A DNA stretch of 64,000 bases. It comes from Astragalus membranaceus. Taxonomy: Eukaryota; Streptophyta; Magnoliopsida; Fabales; Fabaceae. The DNA lies in contig CM076846.1 of the NCBI GenBank assembly GCA_039519185.1, positions 125,244,182 to 125,308,181 on the forward strand, written 5' to 3'. Below the pieces are notes generated by a model. It was given only the letters and a program-made list of their open reading frames with translations, did no database searches and was not told where the DNA came from. Below, piece by piece: positions 24,178-37,080 of the stretch (its first letter is position 1; the number at the start of each line of letters is the position of its first letter). Both the position numbers and the translations under genes were made by a program.

Positions 24178-27100
24178 ATGGCTTCTTCCCCGCCACACAG
24201 CAACGGTGATTCGCCATCTCAGAACATCTCTCCCTCTCAAAATGCTTCTGTGTTTCAAGGCGTTTCCAATTCGTCTTCTCACTTTGCCACTGGTCCCAAG
24301 CTTTCCATCAAGCTTGATGACAAGAACTTCTTGCTCTGGAACCAGCAAGTGGAAGGCGTCGTGAAGATGCACAAACTGCATCGGTTACTCGTCAATCCAA
24401 CAATCCCACAGAAGTACGGAGGCATATCGTGTGGCGGACATCGTCTCTGAGGAATTTGAGAAGTGGCTTGTGCAGGACCAAACGCTGTTCACCTGGCTAT
24501 TGTCCACACTTTCAGAACCTACGTTGCCTAGGGTGCTCACTTGTCATCACTCGTGGCAAGTCTGGGAGAAAATACAGCAACATTACTTTGCTCATCTCAA
24601 GGCTAAGGTCAGACAATTGCGCAATGAACTCAAGAACACGAAGAAAGGATCAAAATCCATCTCGGAGTTCATCACCAAAGTTCATGCAATCGCGGATGAC
24701 TTAATCTCCACAGGTGAAGTAATCACAGATACCTATTTGACTGATGTTGTTCTTGATGGATTACCAGAGGAGTACAACTCCTTTGTGATGATGATCTTCA
24801 GCAAGAGCGAAACTCCTTCCCTGTCTGAAATTGAGTCACTCCTTCTGGTTCAAGAATCTCAACTGGACAAATTTCGCCAAGAACTCTCCATCACTGCCAC
24901 AGCCAACATTGCACAAGTCTCCGGTTCGCGCAATGATCAGAACAACAATCGCGCACAAGGTGTTCGAGGAAACTCCGCTTCAGGCTATCAAGCTCGTGGC
25001 CGTGGGCGCTAAGGGCGCCATACTCGTGGTCGTGGACGCAGCACCTCTCAAACTGGCAACAGACCTACATGTCAACTCTGTGCGCGCTATGGTCACTCAG
25101 TTCTTGAATGCTGGTACCGGTTTGATGAGACGTTTGTACCTCCTCCCTCTGCAATTCAAGCAGCCAATGTGAATGCAACCCCATCCACCTCGCAAAATGC
25201 TGATGACAATGCAGCAAACACCACTCCAACAGTCAACTTAACAGAGGCACTGCCTCTTGATGCCACAGGTAACTCTCTTCCTTCACACTCCTTGAGTAGT
25301 GATCCCTATGAGGATTGGTATGGTGATACAGCGGCCTCACACCATGTCACAGCCAATGATGCTAATTTGCAAACATCAAACCCTTACAGAGGCACCACAC
25401 ATGTCACTATGGGGAATGGCAACAGCTCAATCATTAAGTCTATTGGCAGTTCCTCTTTCACCTCTCCTCTACACCCTCACATCAATCTTGTTCTTAATAA
25501 TCTATTGCATGTGCCTAATATAACTAAAAATCTCTTATCTGTCTCAAAATTCGTGCGTGACAATCATGTGTATTTTGAATTTCACACTTCTTATTGCTTC
25601 GTGAAATCACAGGACTCTAATGAAGTTGTACTTCAAGGCAAGCTTGGAAAAGATGGCTTATATGTCTTCCAAGGCTTGCCTATTGTCAAAAAGCTTTCCA
25701 CTGATTTAGTGTCTTCTACATTGTTCCATAATAAAACTAATTCACCTACTATTTGTTCTGTTACAGCTTCCCCTCCCTCTGTTTGGCATGCTAGACTTGG
25801 TCATGCTAATATGCAGTTAGTTTCTCTTATTATGAAGCATTGTAACATGAATTCATCTAATAAAATGTCATTTGATTTCTCCAATGCCTGTCAAATTGGA
25901 AAATCACGCAGATTACATGCACCACCATCAATCACACAGCATCATACACCTTTTGATCTAATTTACACAGACCTATGGGGCCCTGCTCCAATGGTCTCCA
26001 CTGGTGGCTATTTTTATTATATTGCTTTTGTTGATGCTTGCACCAAGTTCACTTGGGTTTACTTTCTCAAACAAAAATCTAATGCTTTATCTGCCTTTGT
26101 TCTGTTTCACAAATTTGTTCAAACACAATTTTCTGCAACCATTAAATCTGTCCAGTCAGATGGTGGAGGTGAATTCCTCCCTTTCACAAAGCATCTAGCC
26201 AATCTGGGTATCACTCACAGATTCACCTGCCCGTATACTTCTCACCAGAATGGATCAGTGGAAAGAAAACACAGGCATATTACTGAGATGGGGCTCACTC
26301 TCCTTGCCCATGCTTCCATTCCCCTAGCCTATTGGGATCATGCCTTCACCACAGTTGTTCACCTTATCAACAGACTTCCCACTTTAGGCCACCCTGACTT
26401 CATTTCTCCTTTCCAGGCCCTCTACCATGCCACCCCAAACTATCATCAACTCAAAACCTTTGGATGTGCATGCTATCCTAACCTAAGACCGTACAACAAA
26501 CACAAGTTCCAATTCAAAAGTTCACAATGCATTAACCTAGGGCTTTCCCCAAGCCACAAAGGCTTCAAATGCCTAACCTCTGAAGGGAAAATAATCATAT
26601 CCAAAGATATCACATTCAAAGAACAATATTTTCCTTTTCCCACCCTTTTCCCTGCCATCTCCACACCAGACAGCTCCACTAAACAGCAACCCTCAATGCT
26701 TATTCCTACTTTTAATGTCCCAGACACTCCTAGTACAACACATTCAGTACCATCTTGCCCCACTGCACCTTCTGACCAGCCACAGCTTGTCTCAAAACAA
26801 ACAGATCCTCCCCTCACTCAGTCACCTATTATAACAGACAACAATCCCACTTCTGACCCCATCACAGTAGCCTCACCAACACCCTCTCCTCCACCTACCA
26901 AGGTTCATCCCATGGTTACTCGTCTACAAACTGGATCCCTTAAACCAAAAATATTTTTAACACATCTTGAGCCAACCAATGTGAAGAGTGCTCTCAAAGA
27001 TGAGAACTGGAAACAGGCCATGGAAGCCGAGATCCAGGCTCTGAATAACAACAAAACCTGGTCACTTACCACTCTCCCTCCCAATAGAAGAGCCATAGGC

Positions 27101-28611
27101 TGCAAATGGGTATTTAGGGTGAAAGAAAATCTAGATGGTACAGTGAATAAATACAAGGCCAGGCTAGTAGCCAAAGGCTACAATCAGCTGCCAGGAAAGG
27201 ACTTTGGTGAGACATTCTCTCCTGTGGTGAAACCTACAACCATCAGGATCCTTTTATCTTTGGCAATTTGTAACAAATGGGACATTCAGCAGATAGACAT
27301 CAACAATGCATTCATAAATGGCACACTTGAAGAAGAAATTTACATGGTGCAGCCTCCTGGTTTCCTGTGTAGTGACAAGTCCTTGGTGTGTAGATTGCAC
27401 AAGTCTCTTTATGGGCTTAAACAAGCACCTAGAGCCTGGCATGAGAAGCTCAAACGAGTGCTGAATCAGTTTGGCTTCACACCCAGCAAATGTGACCCCT
27501 CCCTGTTTCTATACACTGCTTTGGGTGTTCAATTGTTTCCTCTTGTGTATGTGGATGATATACTTATCACAGGTTCAGCTACTCCTCTCATCAAGGGCCT
27601 TATCAACAAGCTACATACTGTTTTTGCTCTGAAGCATCTAGGCAAGCAGACTACTTTCTTGGCCTAGAAATTAAGTATCAAGCTAACGGATCAGTAATAC
27701 TTACACAGGATAAGTACATCAGAGATCTACTAAATAAAGCAGCAATGACAGATTGCAAAGGCATTGCTACCCCAATGGCATCCACAACAAAATTGAGCAG
27801 GTTTGGGGCTGATAAAATTGCTGATCCACACATCTACAGATCACTTGTTGGGGCCCTACAATATGTCACTCTCACAAGGCCAGAAATTGCATACTCTGTG
27901 AACAAAGTATGTCAATTCCTCTCCGAACCATTGGAATCTCACTTAAGAGCTGTCAAGAGGATCCTAAGGTATCTCAGTGGTACACTCAACCAAGGCCTGC
28001 ACTTCCAGATGGCACCAGTAGATCAACTACCTTCTTTGAGAGCTTACAGTGACACAGATTGGGGGGGTGATCCTGATGACAGGAGGTCTACATCTGGATC
28101 CTGCATTTATCTGGGTCCGAATCTGGTGTCTTGGAGTTCCAAAAAGCAGACTTTAGTAGCAAGATCAAGTGTTGAAGCAGAGTATCGTGGGCTTGCCAAT
28201 GCAACAACAGAACTGCTTTGGATACAGTCTCTACTGAGAGAGCTCAGGGTCAAGCACCAAGTCCCTGTGTTGATGTGTGACAATATCAGTGCAGTAGCCA
28301 TTGCTCACAATCCAGTCCTCCACCCACGCACAAAACATCTAGAGCTTGACACTCACTTTGTTCGAGAGAAAGTCATTGCCAAGGCACTTAAAATCATTCA
28401 TGTTCCAGCAGTGGATCAAATTGCAGATGCACTTACCAAGCCTTTGCCTGCTCCTCAGTTTCATATGCTGAAGACCAAACTCAAGGTGACTTCTCTCAAT
28501 CACCTTCAGTTTGAGGGGGGGAGTGATAGGGAAACTGAAGCAGCAAGGAAGTGTATAGCTAATAGTCAAGTTGACCTCCCTTGTAATAGTCAATGTAAAT
28601 GTAGTATATAA
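24178..28611 (+). pseudogene. Copia-2 gag-pol, broken
   Basis: Gag starts at ATG 24178 (MASSPPHSNGD). A frameshift near 24425 moves the reading to the frame of 24431-25012, which ends at an in-frame TAA at 25010. The same frame then continues through a CCHC knuckle (CQLCARYGHSVLEC), the protease-like DTAASHH near 25328, the integrase (WHARLGHANM and a catalytic core, about 25780-26430) and the reverse transcriptase (YGLKQAPRAWHEK, YVDDILITGS). A frameshift near 27650 follows. RNase H (SSVEAEYRGLA, CDNISAVAIAHNP) runs to 28611. One stop and two frameshifts leave no intact polyprotein. Confidence 0.9.
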
Positions 28612-28677
28612 GTCAAGAGTAACAAATGATGTGAATCAATGAAATGAGTAGATCCATTGGATCATTTACTGTTAGCA
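28524..28677 (+). repeat. 3' LTR of Copia-2
   Basis: This repeats 23938-24091 with only a handful of substitutions, implying a fairly recent insertion relative to Copia-1. Confidence 0.93.
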
Positions 28678-28682
28678 GACTT

Positions 28683-29646
28683 TCCTTAAATTTGCAGCAT
28701 ATAGATGCTCGCCCATTTGCTGAGATATAACTTTGGTTGCAAAAGAGCATAAAATATTATGTAATATATTGTGTATTTGATCTTCTTTTTTTTACAAATA
28801 TTATTTAATCTTTGTGTTTTGTATTTTTCGCTAGTATACACAATGTAGTTGATTGATTATTAATTATTTCTTGCAACAACTAAAATGTCTCTGTAGTTAA
28901 AATTCAGGTTATAACCGATGGAAAGACAAAATAATTACTTAAGCAATACATTGATTCCTCATCCATGAATTTAGGATGTTGCTTTCCACAAAAGTTCACA
29001 TTGGTTTTACTTAAAGTCCCATATTAAATTTCATCATCATCATCATTACAAATCTCTACTTCACGGTGACCATAATTGGTCACACACTTAGGACCCTAAC
29101 GTAATTAGAATCAGTCCCTAAAGTAGTAACCATGAGCCCATGATTCACAACAATACTACACATGAGAGAAAAAGTTACAGAAAGAAAAAAGGAAAAGAAA
29201 CAAAAATTACTATATAGAATGTTAAAATTTCAGGATGTATGTCCATTAACTTGTCTTAAAGGCAAGTCAGTAGCTAATGTGCCTATTCTACCTCATTTTT
29301 CTTATAATTAACCTAGGCCATATCAAGAAGCTCACTTTGTCCATGTTTCTTTGATAAAAGCCTCCATTATTACATATCTGAAGGTTGCTAAAAGCACATT
29401 ATATCAAGCAAGAATACTGCAAAGTTACTTGCTTCTATCTATTTCTGGAAATACCTTCAAGATACTATCCACTACCTGTTAACATGAAATCCAAACAAAT
29501 AAAAAATCGTTAGTTCTAATATCCAGGTGTAGTTGAAGAAGATAGCCAGATATTCTACAGAATAAACATAATAGTTAAGCAATATTGTCTATGAATAATA
29601 GTTACATAAAAAAATTCCAAACTCTGTGTGTAAGAGAGAAAGAGAG
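28683..29646. other. AT-rich spacer between Copia-2 and Copia-3
   Basis: No gene, RNA gene or transposon end could be supported. It includes a short cat trinucleotide repeat at about 29030. Confidence 0.5.
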
Positions 29647-29656
29647 AGGACTCTTA

Positions 29657-29956
29657 GGGTGTGTTTGGGAGTTTGGAGGGGAGGGGAAGGGAGGGGTTGA
29701 GACTAATAGTGTAAATTCTTTAGTAATTGGGAGAAAAATTATCCCCCTAAACCCCCCAAACCCCCTCTCCTAGTTTATTTTTGGAGCCCCTCCAAACTCC
29801 CCCAAATATGGAGGGTTTTGGAGGGGCTCCAAAAATAAACTAGGAGAGGGGTTTGGGAGGGTTTAGGGGGATAATTTTTCTTCTCATCACTAAAGAATTT
29901 ACACTATTAGTCCCAACCCCTCCCCTCCCCTCCCCTCCAAACTCCCAAACAGACCC
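29657..29956 (+). mobile_element. Foldback Tourist-like MITE inside the Copia-3 5' LTR
   Basis: This 300-base element has ends GGGTGTGTTTGGGAG and CTCCCAAACAGACCC and the three-base duplication TTA (29654-29656 and 29957-29959). These are features of PIF/Harbinger-type MITEs. Nearly the whole element is one long imperfect inverted repeat, centred at about 29805. It sits five bases inside the LTR. Confidence 0.9.
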
Positions 29957-30357
29957 TTAAAGAAGTGATGTAAATTTCTAGATTTCTCTATTGAAGTCTA
30001 GATCAAAGATATTCTAGAAATTACCATTACATGTACTAAGTAAAAGAATCTAGAATATTCTATGTAAATATCAAAAGAGAAAAACCTAGAAGCTACAAGT
30101 ACAAGATAAATCTAGAATATATTAGACATGCTAATCATGTAGAATTATCTATAACCATCCTCAAGCACCTATAAATAGGCAAGCTTGGGTGCATTTGTAA
30201 TCAAGTCATTTGTGACCAATTTGAGAGCAATACAACTATTCATTTACTCCAAACATCACACTACTAATTAATTACTATCATCTTCCAACTATCAACTAAA
30301 GTCTTCTCTACTATCCAACTATTTACTAAACTAGCATTACTACCTCAAATATCAACA
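29957..30357 (+). repeat. Remainder of the Copia-3 5' LTR
   Basis: The repeat resumes with TTAAAGAAGTGATG after the MITE and ends ATCAACA. The phrase cctataaataggc at about 30168-30180 is the TATA box. Confidence 0.9.
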
Positions 30358-30467
30358 GTGGTACCAGAGCTACGTTCGGTCATATACTGGGCGTAGATAA
30401 ACTATCCAACTACCAATTAAAAATCACTACCCTCACTCTATACTATTTCCATATTTTTTCTTAGCCA

Positions 30468-33400
30468 ATGGCTAACAACACCCAATCATCATCTAATATC
30501 CAAGTCCCTCCTTTTTCCGGTGAAAACTATGATTTTTGGAGCATTAAAATGAAGACATTTTTTTGCTCCCAAGATCTATGGGAAGTTGTGGAAGAGGGAT
30601 TTACTACTCCCGCGGATACTTCAACTCTTACTGCAGCTCAAAGGAAAGAGTTGAAGGAAAATAGGCAAAAAGATTCAAAGACGCTATATAACTGGCAGCA
30701 AGCTGTGGGTGACTCTATTTTTTCGAGGATAATGGGAGCTTCTAGTGCCAAGGATGCATGGAGTACACTACAAGAGGAGTTTCAAGGAACCGCCAAGGTA
30801 CGTGCCGTCAAACTCCAAAGTCTAAGGCGTAAGTTTGAATTATTAAATATGAAGGAATCTGAGACCGTACAAGACTATTATACTAAGATAAAAGAAATTG
30901 TTTCTAAAATGAGAGCCTACGGGGAAAATATGCTCGACAAAAGAATTGTTGAGAAAATTCTAGTTTCTATTCCCTGTAAGTATGATCCAATCGTGACGAC
31001 GATTGAACAAACGAAAAATCTATCAAACTTATCTGTGACAGAACTAATGGGCTCTCTTGAAGCTTATGAGCAAAGATTGAGTAGGCGTGATGATGATTCT
31101 GTAGAAAATGCATTTCAATCTAAGCTTAAATTACGGTCTCAAAATAAAGGATACGGAGGAAACAAGAGTAGTGGAGAAAGTTCTAGAAATAGAGAGAATT
31201 CTAGAAATTTCTCAAAGAAAAATCAAGATGAGTATCCTCCATGTGGCATCTGCAAGAGGACAAATCATGCCGAGAAAGACTGTCACTGGCGAGGAAAGCC
31301 ACAATGTCGGCACTGTAAGAAATTTGGGCACGTGGAGAAGAATTGCTATAGCAAAAATAAACATCAAGCAAATTTCGTCGAAGAACGTGAGAATGACCAG
31401 AATAAACATGACAGTGAAGAACATCTTTTCTATGCCACCCAAGATTCCAACGACGACAAGAAAGGAACCTGGTACTTGGATAGCGGTTGCAGCAATCACA
31501 TGGCTAAAGATGAGAGCATCTTTAAGGAAATTGATGACTCTGTCAAATCAAAGATTCGACTAGGGAATGGCACTACCGTAGAATCAAAAGGCAAAGGCAC
31601 TGTCATGGTGGAGACAAAGAAAGGTACGCGACTCATTAGAGATGTCTTACTAGTTCCCAATCTTAAAGAAAACCTCTTGAGCATCGGTCAAATGATGGAG
31701 AAAGGCTATGTCCTTCACTTTGAAGGAGATAAACGCACAATGTATGATAACAGTAGTAAAAGGGTTGAGATAGCCCAAGTAAAGATGGAGACGAGGAACA
31801 GAAGCTTCCCGATAAACTTTAAATATACCACTAACATTGCCATGAAGGTGCAAGCTGATGATTCATGGCTATGGCATCGAAGATTTGGCCACCTCAACTC
31901 GAAAGCCTTAAAGTTGTTATATCAAAAGAATATGGTAAGAGATTTACCAAGCCTAAAAGAAGATAGTGGAGCATGTGAAGGATGTCTTCTTGGAAAACAA
32001 CACAAACTACCATTTTCAACGAGCAATGCATGGAGAGCTAAAGATGTGCTAGAGCTCATCCACGCTGACGTTTGTGGACCGATGAGGACACCATCACTCA
32101 CCAACAACAGGTATTTCATCCTCTTCATCGATGACTTTTCTAGAATGACTTGGGTCTATTTCATCAAGGAAAAATCAGAAGTCTTTGGAATATTCAAGAA
32201 GTTCAAGGCCCTAGTAGAAAAGCAAAGTGGCAAACACATAAAGAGGCTTAGCAGTGATCGCGGAAAAGAGTACAACTCCCATGAGTTTGATAAATTCTGT
32301 GAGGATGAAGGCATTGAAAAACAACTCACAGTCGCATATTCTCCTCAACAAAATGGAGTATCTGAAAGAAGAAACCGCACGGTCATGGAGATGGCTAGAT
32401 CGATGCTAAAAGATAAAGGACTACCAAACACTTTTTGGGCTGAAGCGGTTTATACTGCAGTCTACATTATCAATAGATGTCCAACTCAAGCAGTCCAAGA
32501 CAAGACTCCCATTGAAGCTTGGAGTGGGCAAAAACCTTCTGCCAAACATTTAAGGGTCTTTGGATCAATCTGCTACATTCATGTCCCAGACCAAAAGAGG
32601 CATAAGTTAGAAGACAAAACGATTCGAAGCATCTTCTTGGGATACAGTACACAATCAAAAGGCTATCGAGTCTACAACTTACAAACAAAGAAGCTCATCA
32701 TTAGTCGAGATGTCGAAGTTGATGAAGCTGCTGCTTGGAATTGGGATAAAGAAAAAATTGAGAGAAGCAACATTTCCCTTCCAATACAGCAACCTCAAGA
32801 AGAAGTTGAAGAAGTAACAGAATATCCAGGTATGCCTTCTTCGTCTTCTCTTCAACAAGATTCCTCACCAGAATCTACTCCGAGCCGAGTAAGATCTCTG
32901 GCGGATATATATGAAACTTGCAATTTGGCCATACTTGAGCCTGAAAACTATGAAATAGCATCAAAACAAGAAGTATGGGTCAAAGCAATGGAGGAGGAGA
33001 TTAAATCAATTGAGAAAAACAAAACATGGGAGCTAGTAGACTATCCAAAAGATAAAGATATCATAGGAGTCAAATGGGTTTATAAGACAAAGCTTAACCC
33101 TGATGGCTCAATACAAAAACACAAGGCTAGGCTTGTAGCAAAGGGCTACTCTCAGCAACCTGGAGTTGACTACAATGAGACATTTGCTCCAGTTGCTCGT
33201 CTAGACACTATAAGAGCTTTAATAGCTCTTGCAGCACAAAAAGAGTGGGGCATATCTATTAACTAGATGTCAAGTCTGCATTTCTAAATGGAGTGCTAGA
33301 AGAAGAGATTTATATTGAGCAACCACAGGGCTTCGTCATCAAAGGAAATGAAGATAAAGTACTGAGACTAAGAAAAGCTTTATATGGTCTCAAGCAAGCT

Positions 33401-34486
33401 CCTCGAGCATGGTACAGCCGAATTGATCAATGCTTCATCAATCAAGGATTCAGGAGGAGCAAGAGTGAGCCAACACTATATGTCAAGACCCAAGGTCAGC
33501 AGGATACTCTCATTGTCTCCTTGTATGTAGATGATCTAATCTACACAGGAAACAACACGAAGATGATCGCTAATTTCAAAGAAGACATGATGAAGACATT
33601 CGAGATGACAGATCTTGGCTTGATGAACTACTTCCTCGGCATAGAAGTAAAACAACAAAAAGAAGGAATATTCATCTGTCAAAAGAAATATACTGAAGCA
33701 CTATTAAAGAAATTCAACATGAACGAATGCAAGCCAGTAGCTACTCCGCTCGTGACAAATGAGAAGTTACAAAAAGAAGACGGATCACCAGAAGCTGATG
33801 CACCGCGCTATAGAAGTTTGATAGGGAGCTTACTATATCTCACTGCTACACGCCCAGACATCATGTATGCCACAAGTCTTCTATCAAGATTCATGCAGAA
33901 GCCGAGCCAAATTCACTATGGAGCAGGAAAAAGAATTTTAAGATACCTTCAAGGAACAAAGGAGTTTGGTATATGGTACAGAACCACAACCAACTCAAGA
34001 TTGCGTGGCTACACCGACAGTGATTGGGCAGGTTCTATTGATGACATGAAAAGTACATCAGGCTATGCCTTCTCACTAGGATCAGTGTTTTTCTCATGGG
34101 GATCTAAGAAGCAAGCAACAGTTGCGCAATCAACAGCAGAGGCTGAGTACGTGGCAGCAGCTGAAGCAACAAGTCAAGCTATATGGCTTCGGAGAATACT
34201 TGAAGACATGGGTGAACAACAAGATCTCCCTACTACAATCTACTGCGACAACAAGTCAGCTATAGCAATGGCAAAGAATCCGGTTCATCATCATCGAACA
34301 AAGCACATTTCTATAAAATATCACTTTATTAGAGAAGCAGAGACAACTAAGCAGATTCATCTCGAGTACTGCACAACAGAAGATCAAGTTGCAGATATAT
34401 TTACGAAGGCATTACCAAGAGTCAAGTTTGAGGAACTAAGAACAAAGTTTGGAGTTTCCGAAGTTTGCATCAAGGAGGAGTGTTAA
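30468..34486 (+). pseudogene. Copia-3 gag-pol, one disruption
   Basis: ATG 30468 opens a 932-codon frame to 33266. It contains the copia gag domain, two CCHC knuckles in a row (CGICKRTNHAEKDC, CRHCKKFGHVEKNC), the protease YLDSGCSNHM near 31473, integrase WHRRFGHLNS to about 32450, and the start of reverse transcriptase (GVKWVYKTKL). A two-base shift and a stop around 33250-33266 break the frame. It resumes at 33293 with EEIYIEQPQGF, YVDDLIYTGN near 33525 and RNase H (STAEAEYVAAAEA, CDNKSAIAMAKNP), ending at 34486 inside the first bases of the 3' LTR. The double zinc knuckle is unusual; most copia gags have one. This is the best preserved retroelement here. Confidence 0.9.
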
Positions 34487-34947
34487 AGAAGTGATGCAAA
34501 ATTCTAGATTTCTCTATTGAAGTCTAGATCAAAGATATTTTAGAAATTACCATTACATGTACTAAGTAAAAGAATCTAGAATATTCTATGTAAATATCAA
34601 AAGTGAAAAACCTAGAAGCTACAAGTACAAAATAAATCTAGAATATATTAGAGATACTAATCATGTAGAATTATCTAGAACCATCCTCAAGCACCTATAA
34701 ATAGGCAAGCTTTAGAGATACTAATCATGTAGAATTATCTAGAACCATCCTCAAGCACCTATAAATAGGCAAGCTTGGGAGCATTTGTAATCAAGTCATT
34801 TGTGACCAATTTGAGAGCAATACAACTATTTCTTTGCTCCAAACATCACACTACTAATTAACTATTATCATCTTCCAACTATCAACAAAAGCCTTTTCTA
34901 CTATCCAACTATTTACTAAACTAGCATTACTACCTCAAATATTAAGA
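34481..34947 (+). repeat. 3' LTR of Copia-3 with internal tandem duplication
   Basis: A segment of about 64 bases containing the TATA region 'cctataaataggcaagctt' is present twice (about 34650-34775) and once in the 5' LTR. The end is ATTAAGA where the 5' LTR has ATCAACA, so the terminal CA is mutated. Confidence 0.9.
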
Positions 34948-34952
34948 AGGAC

Positions 34953-35335
34953 AAATGTAAATCCAGTGATAAAGTATTATCCAAAACCCATCCAATTAGA
35001 ACAATTAGAACAAATATACCATATTCAAGACTTGCATCCTCCTCTGTTTCTTGGGATCACATGCAAAGGAATGACGCATTCAAATTCTCAAAGCCATAAC
35101 AAATCAAGACATCTATATTCAACAATAACCAATTGATTAAAAATCAATGCTAAGTCAACAATCGATTTGTGAGGGAAGAGAGAGGAGTCTACCATTCATC
35201 TAGATTGGCTTATGGGAGGAGGAAGAAAGAGGGCCAGCTACATCAGTGAGAATACGAAGGAGAAAAAACCAATTAAGCATTCATTTTTTATCTCTACAGA
35301 CGAACATGATTCCCTTCTTCACCGTTGTAACAAAT
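34953..35335. other. Spacer between Copia-3 and Gypsy-2
   Basis: Nothing recognisable on either strand. Confidence 0.45.
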
Positions 35336-35677
35336 TGTTATGGATTGGGCCACAATAACATTGTGCACTAAGGCCCAATACCAAAGGCAAACTCACTAAC
35401 CAATGGTGAGGATCAAATACATACATCCAATGGTTCCCGTTGATTCCCAAAACCTATAAATAAGCATTCAATGCTAGCATTAAAGGTACATATTTTTCAA
35501 TTCTCTCACTTGCAATTGACCCACTTACTGATTTGAGGGTCGGAGTGTTATTGCAGGTACCGCCCCACATCGGGTCGGAGCTCAAACTCGGATTGACCAA
35601 GAACACAACTACCAACTATCTCGGACCGGACTTGGTATCTAAGATCGGATACCAGTTCAGAGATACGGTACTGAATA
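35336..35677 (+). repeat. 5' LTR of Gypsy-2
   Basis: Placed by analogy with the Gypsy-1 LTR: both end just before a TTGGxxACCACAGTGGGA context and share a 'gagcgtcggagtg'-like phrase (here gagggtcggagtg at about 35535). There is no second LTR in the window to confirm the borders. Confidence 0.7.
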
Positions 35678-35738
35678 TTGGTAACCACAGTGGGAGGACT
35701 TATACTCTAGTCCCCCCCCCCCATATCCTTGGTCAGCG

Positions 35739-37032
35739 ATGGCTCCAGTTTTACGTCAGAGGAACGTCTCAAGTGTTATAGTAAGACCCGATCAACAGTA
35801 GGGAACACCTGAAGGTGTAGCAGTCACTCTGCCCCGTAGCTCGGCCCACGGCCACAGCTCGTCCAGAGCAATGGTTCCCATAAGCTCAGCCAGGAACCAA
35901 CTTCCACCTCCTCCCCAGACTGTCCAGGTGCCGGTCGACGCTGTTCAACAGCTCGTCCAGCTATTGACAGCAGGCCGAGGCTGACCAGCAGAGGAGTCAG
36001 CGCTACTCCCAGCTGGAAGCTGAAATTGCCGAGATCCGAGCTCGCGACATCCCGGATCGGTCCTCTCCTCAAAACCATTCTCATAGCAGAAGAACGTCTA
36101 GTCAAAGGCGTCACCGATCTCCAGCATGGAGGAGGCACCACCACCGTTCACCACCTCGTCGGAAAGAAAGACGAGGATCTGAAACTTCCCCAAGCGAGAT
36201 GCAGGACGACAGTTATTATCCTGAGGACTCTCCGCGCCGAAGCTCGTCCTTGGCATCCTCTTCTCCGAGGCAACGTTCTATAAGCCGGGAAAGATCCCCA
36301 AGGCATGAACGTCGGCGCCCTCACTCTCGAAGGTCCCCAGTTAGGCACCCTAACCAGCGAGCTCCTCCGAGGGAGAGATCGACAGCACGGAAAGGACCAT
36401 TCACAACAAAGATCGACTACTTTCCGGTGCCAAAGCACCTAGAGAAACCCCCTGAAGGTTTAAAGATGCATGATGGGACTGGTGATTCTGATCGCCATCT
36501 CAATTACTTCGATACAATGATGCAATATCGGAACGTCCCTGAGGAAATCAAATGTCGGATTTTTCCTCTCACCCTTGAGAAGTTGGCTTTAGACTGGTTC
36601 AGAGCCCTCAAACCGAACTCAATATCCTCTTGGGACCAGCTAGCCAAGTTATTTTCTGCCCATTTTGCCCACTCCAAAATGAAGTCGAAATCTCGGAAAG
36701 TTTTGCAAACAATTCGACAGGGGGAGAACGAGTCTCTCCGGGACTATATTGAGAGGTTCAATAAGGAAGCCGCTCAGGTCCGGAACCTCGATGATTCTTT
36801 CCGACTTTTCTTCATGGAAGCCGGCCTTCGAGAAGGAAGTCTTTTCCAAATCGATGTCGGAGTAAATCAAACCGAGTTGCTTGCCGAGTTCCTCCAGCGA
36901 TCTCAGAAGTACATCGACCACGAAGAAGGAGTGGTTGCGAGAAAGTCGGACGCCGGCCCTGGAATGATCAAGCCTCGGAATAAGAAGGAGGCCCGGAACG
37001 ATAGTAAACTCAGGTCTCGCAATCGTCACTAG
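35739..37032 (+). pseudogene. Gypsy-2 gag, broken
   Basis: The expected start ATG at 35739 meets a TAG after 20 codons, and further shifts follow. The best frame is 36199-37032, carrying a basic, Arg/Ser-rich segment, then the gag core with LEKPPEGLKMHDGTGDSDRH, FPLTLEKLALDWFRAL and the ENESLRDYIERFNKEA block. It ends with a premature TAG at 37030-37032. The same frame resumes at 37081. Confidence 0.85.
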
Positions 37033-37080
37033 CATTATTCCGATCTTAACGAAACAAGAACTAGAATTTTAGCAGAATGC

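Larger units (their letters stand above)
23938..28677 (+). mobile_element. Copia-2: complete but broken Ty1/copia element with 154 bp LTRs
   Basis: LTRs 23938-24091 and 28524-28677 are 154 bases each and nearly identical (TGATAGGGAAAC to GTTAGCA). The target-site duplication GACTT is at 23933-23937 and 28678-28682. TGGTATCATTCGCC follows the 5' LTR directly as the primer site, and a G-rich tract TTTGAGGGGGGGAG precedes the 3' LTR. The coding part is damaged (next entry). Confidence 0.95.
29652..34947 (+). mobile_element. Copia-3: nearly intact Ty1/copia element with a MITE in its 5' LTR
   Basis: The element is flanked by the duplication AGGAC (29647-29651 and 34948-34952). The 5' LTR is 29652-30357, interrupted after its first five bases by the MITE at 29657-29956. 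The 3' LTR is 34481-34947, beginning TGTTAAAGAAG. Without the MITE the 5' LTR is about 403 bases, against 467 in the 3' LTR. The difference is a tandem duplication of about 64 bases at 34650-34775. The primer site TGGTACCAGAGC is at 30359. There is only one clear break in the coding region. Confidence 0.93.

Noticed and set aside
35533..35781. 82-codon frame as a gene
   Set aside because: It spans the LTR end and primer-site region of Gypsy-2 and resembles no protein.
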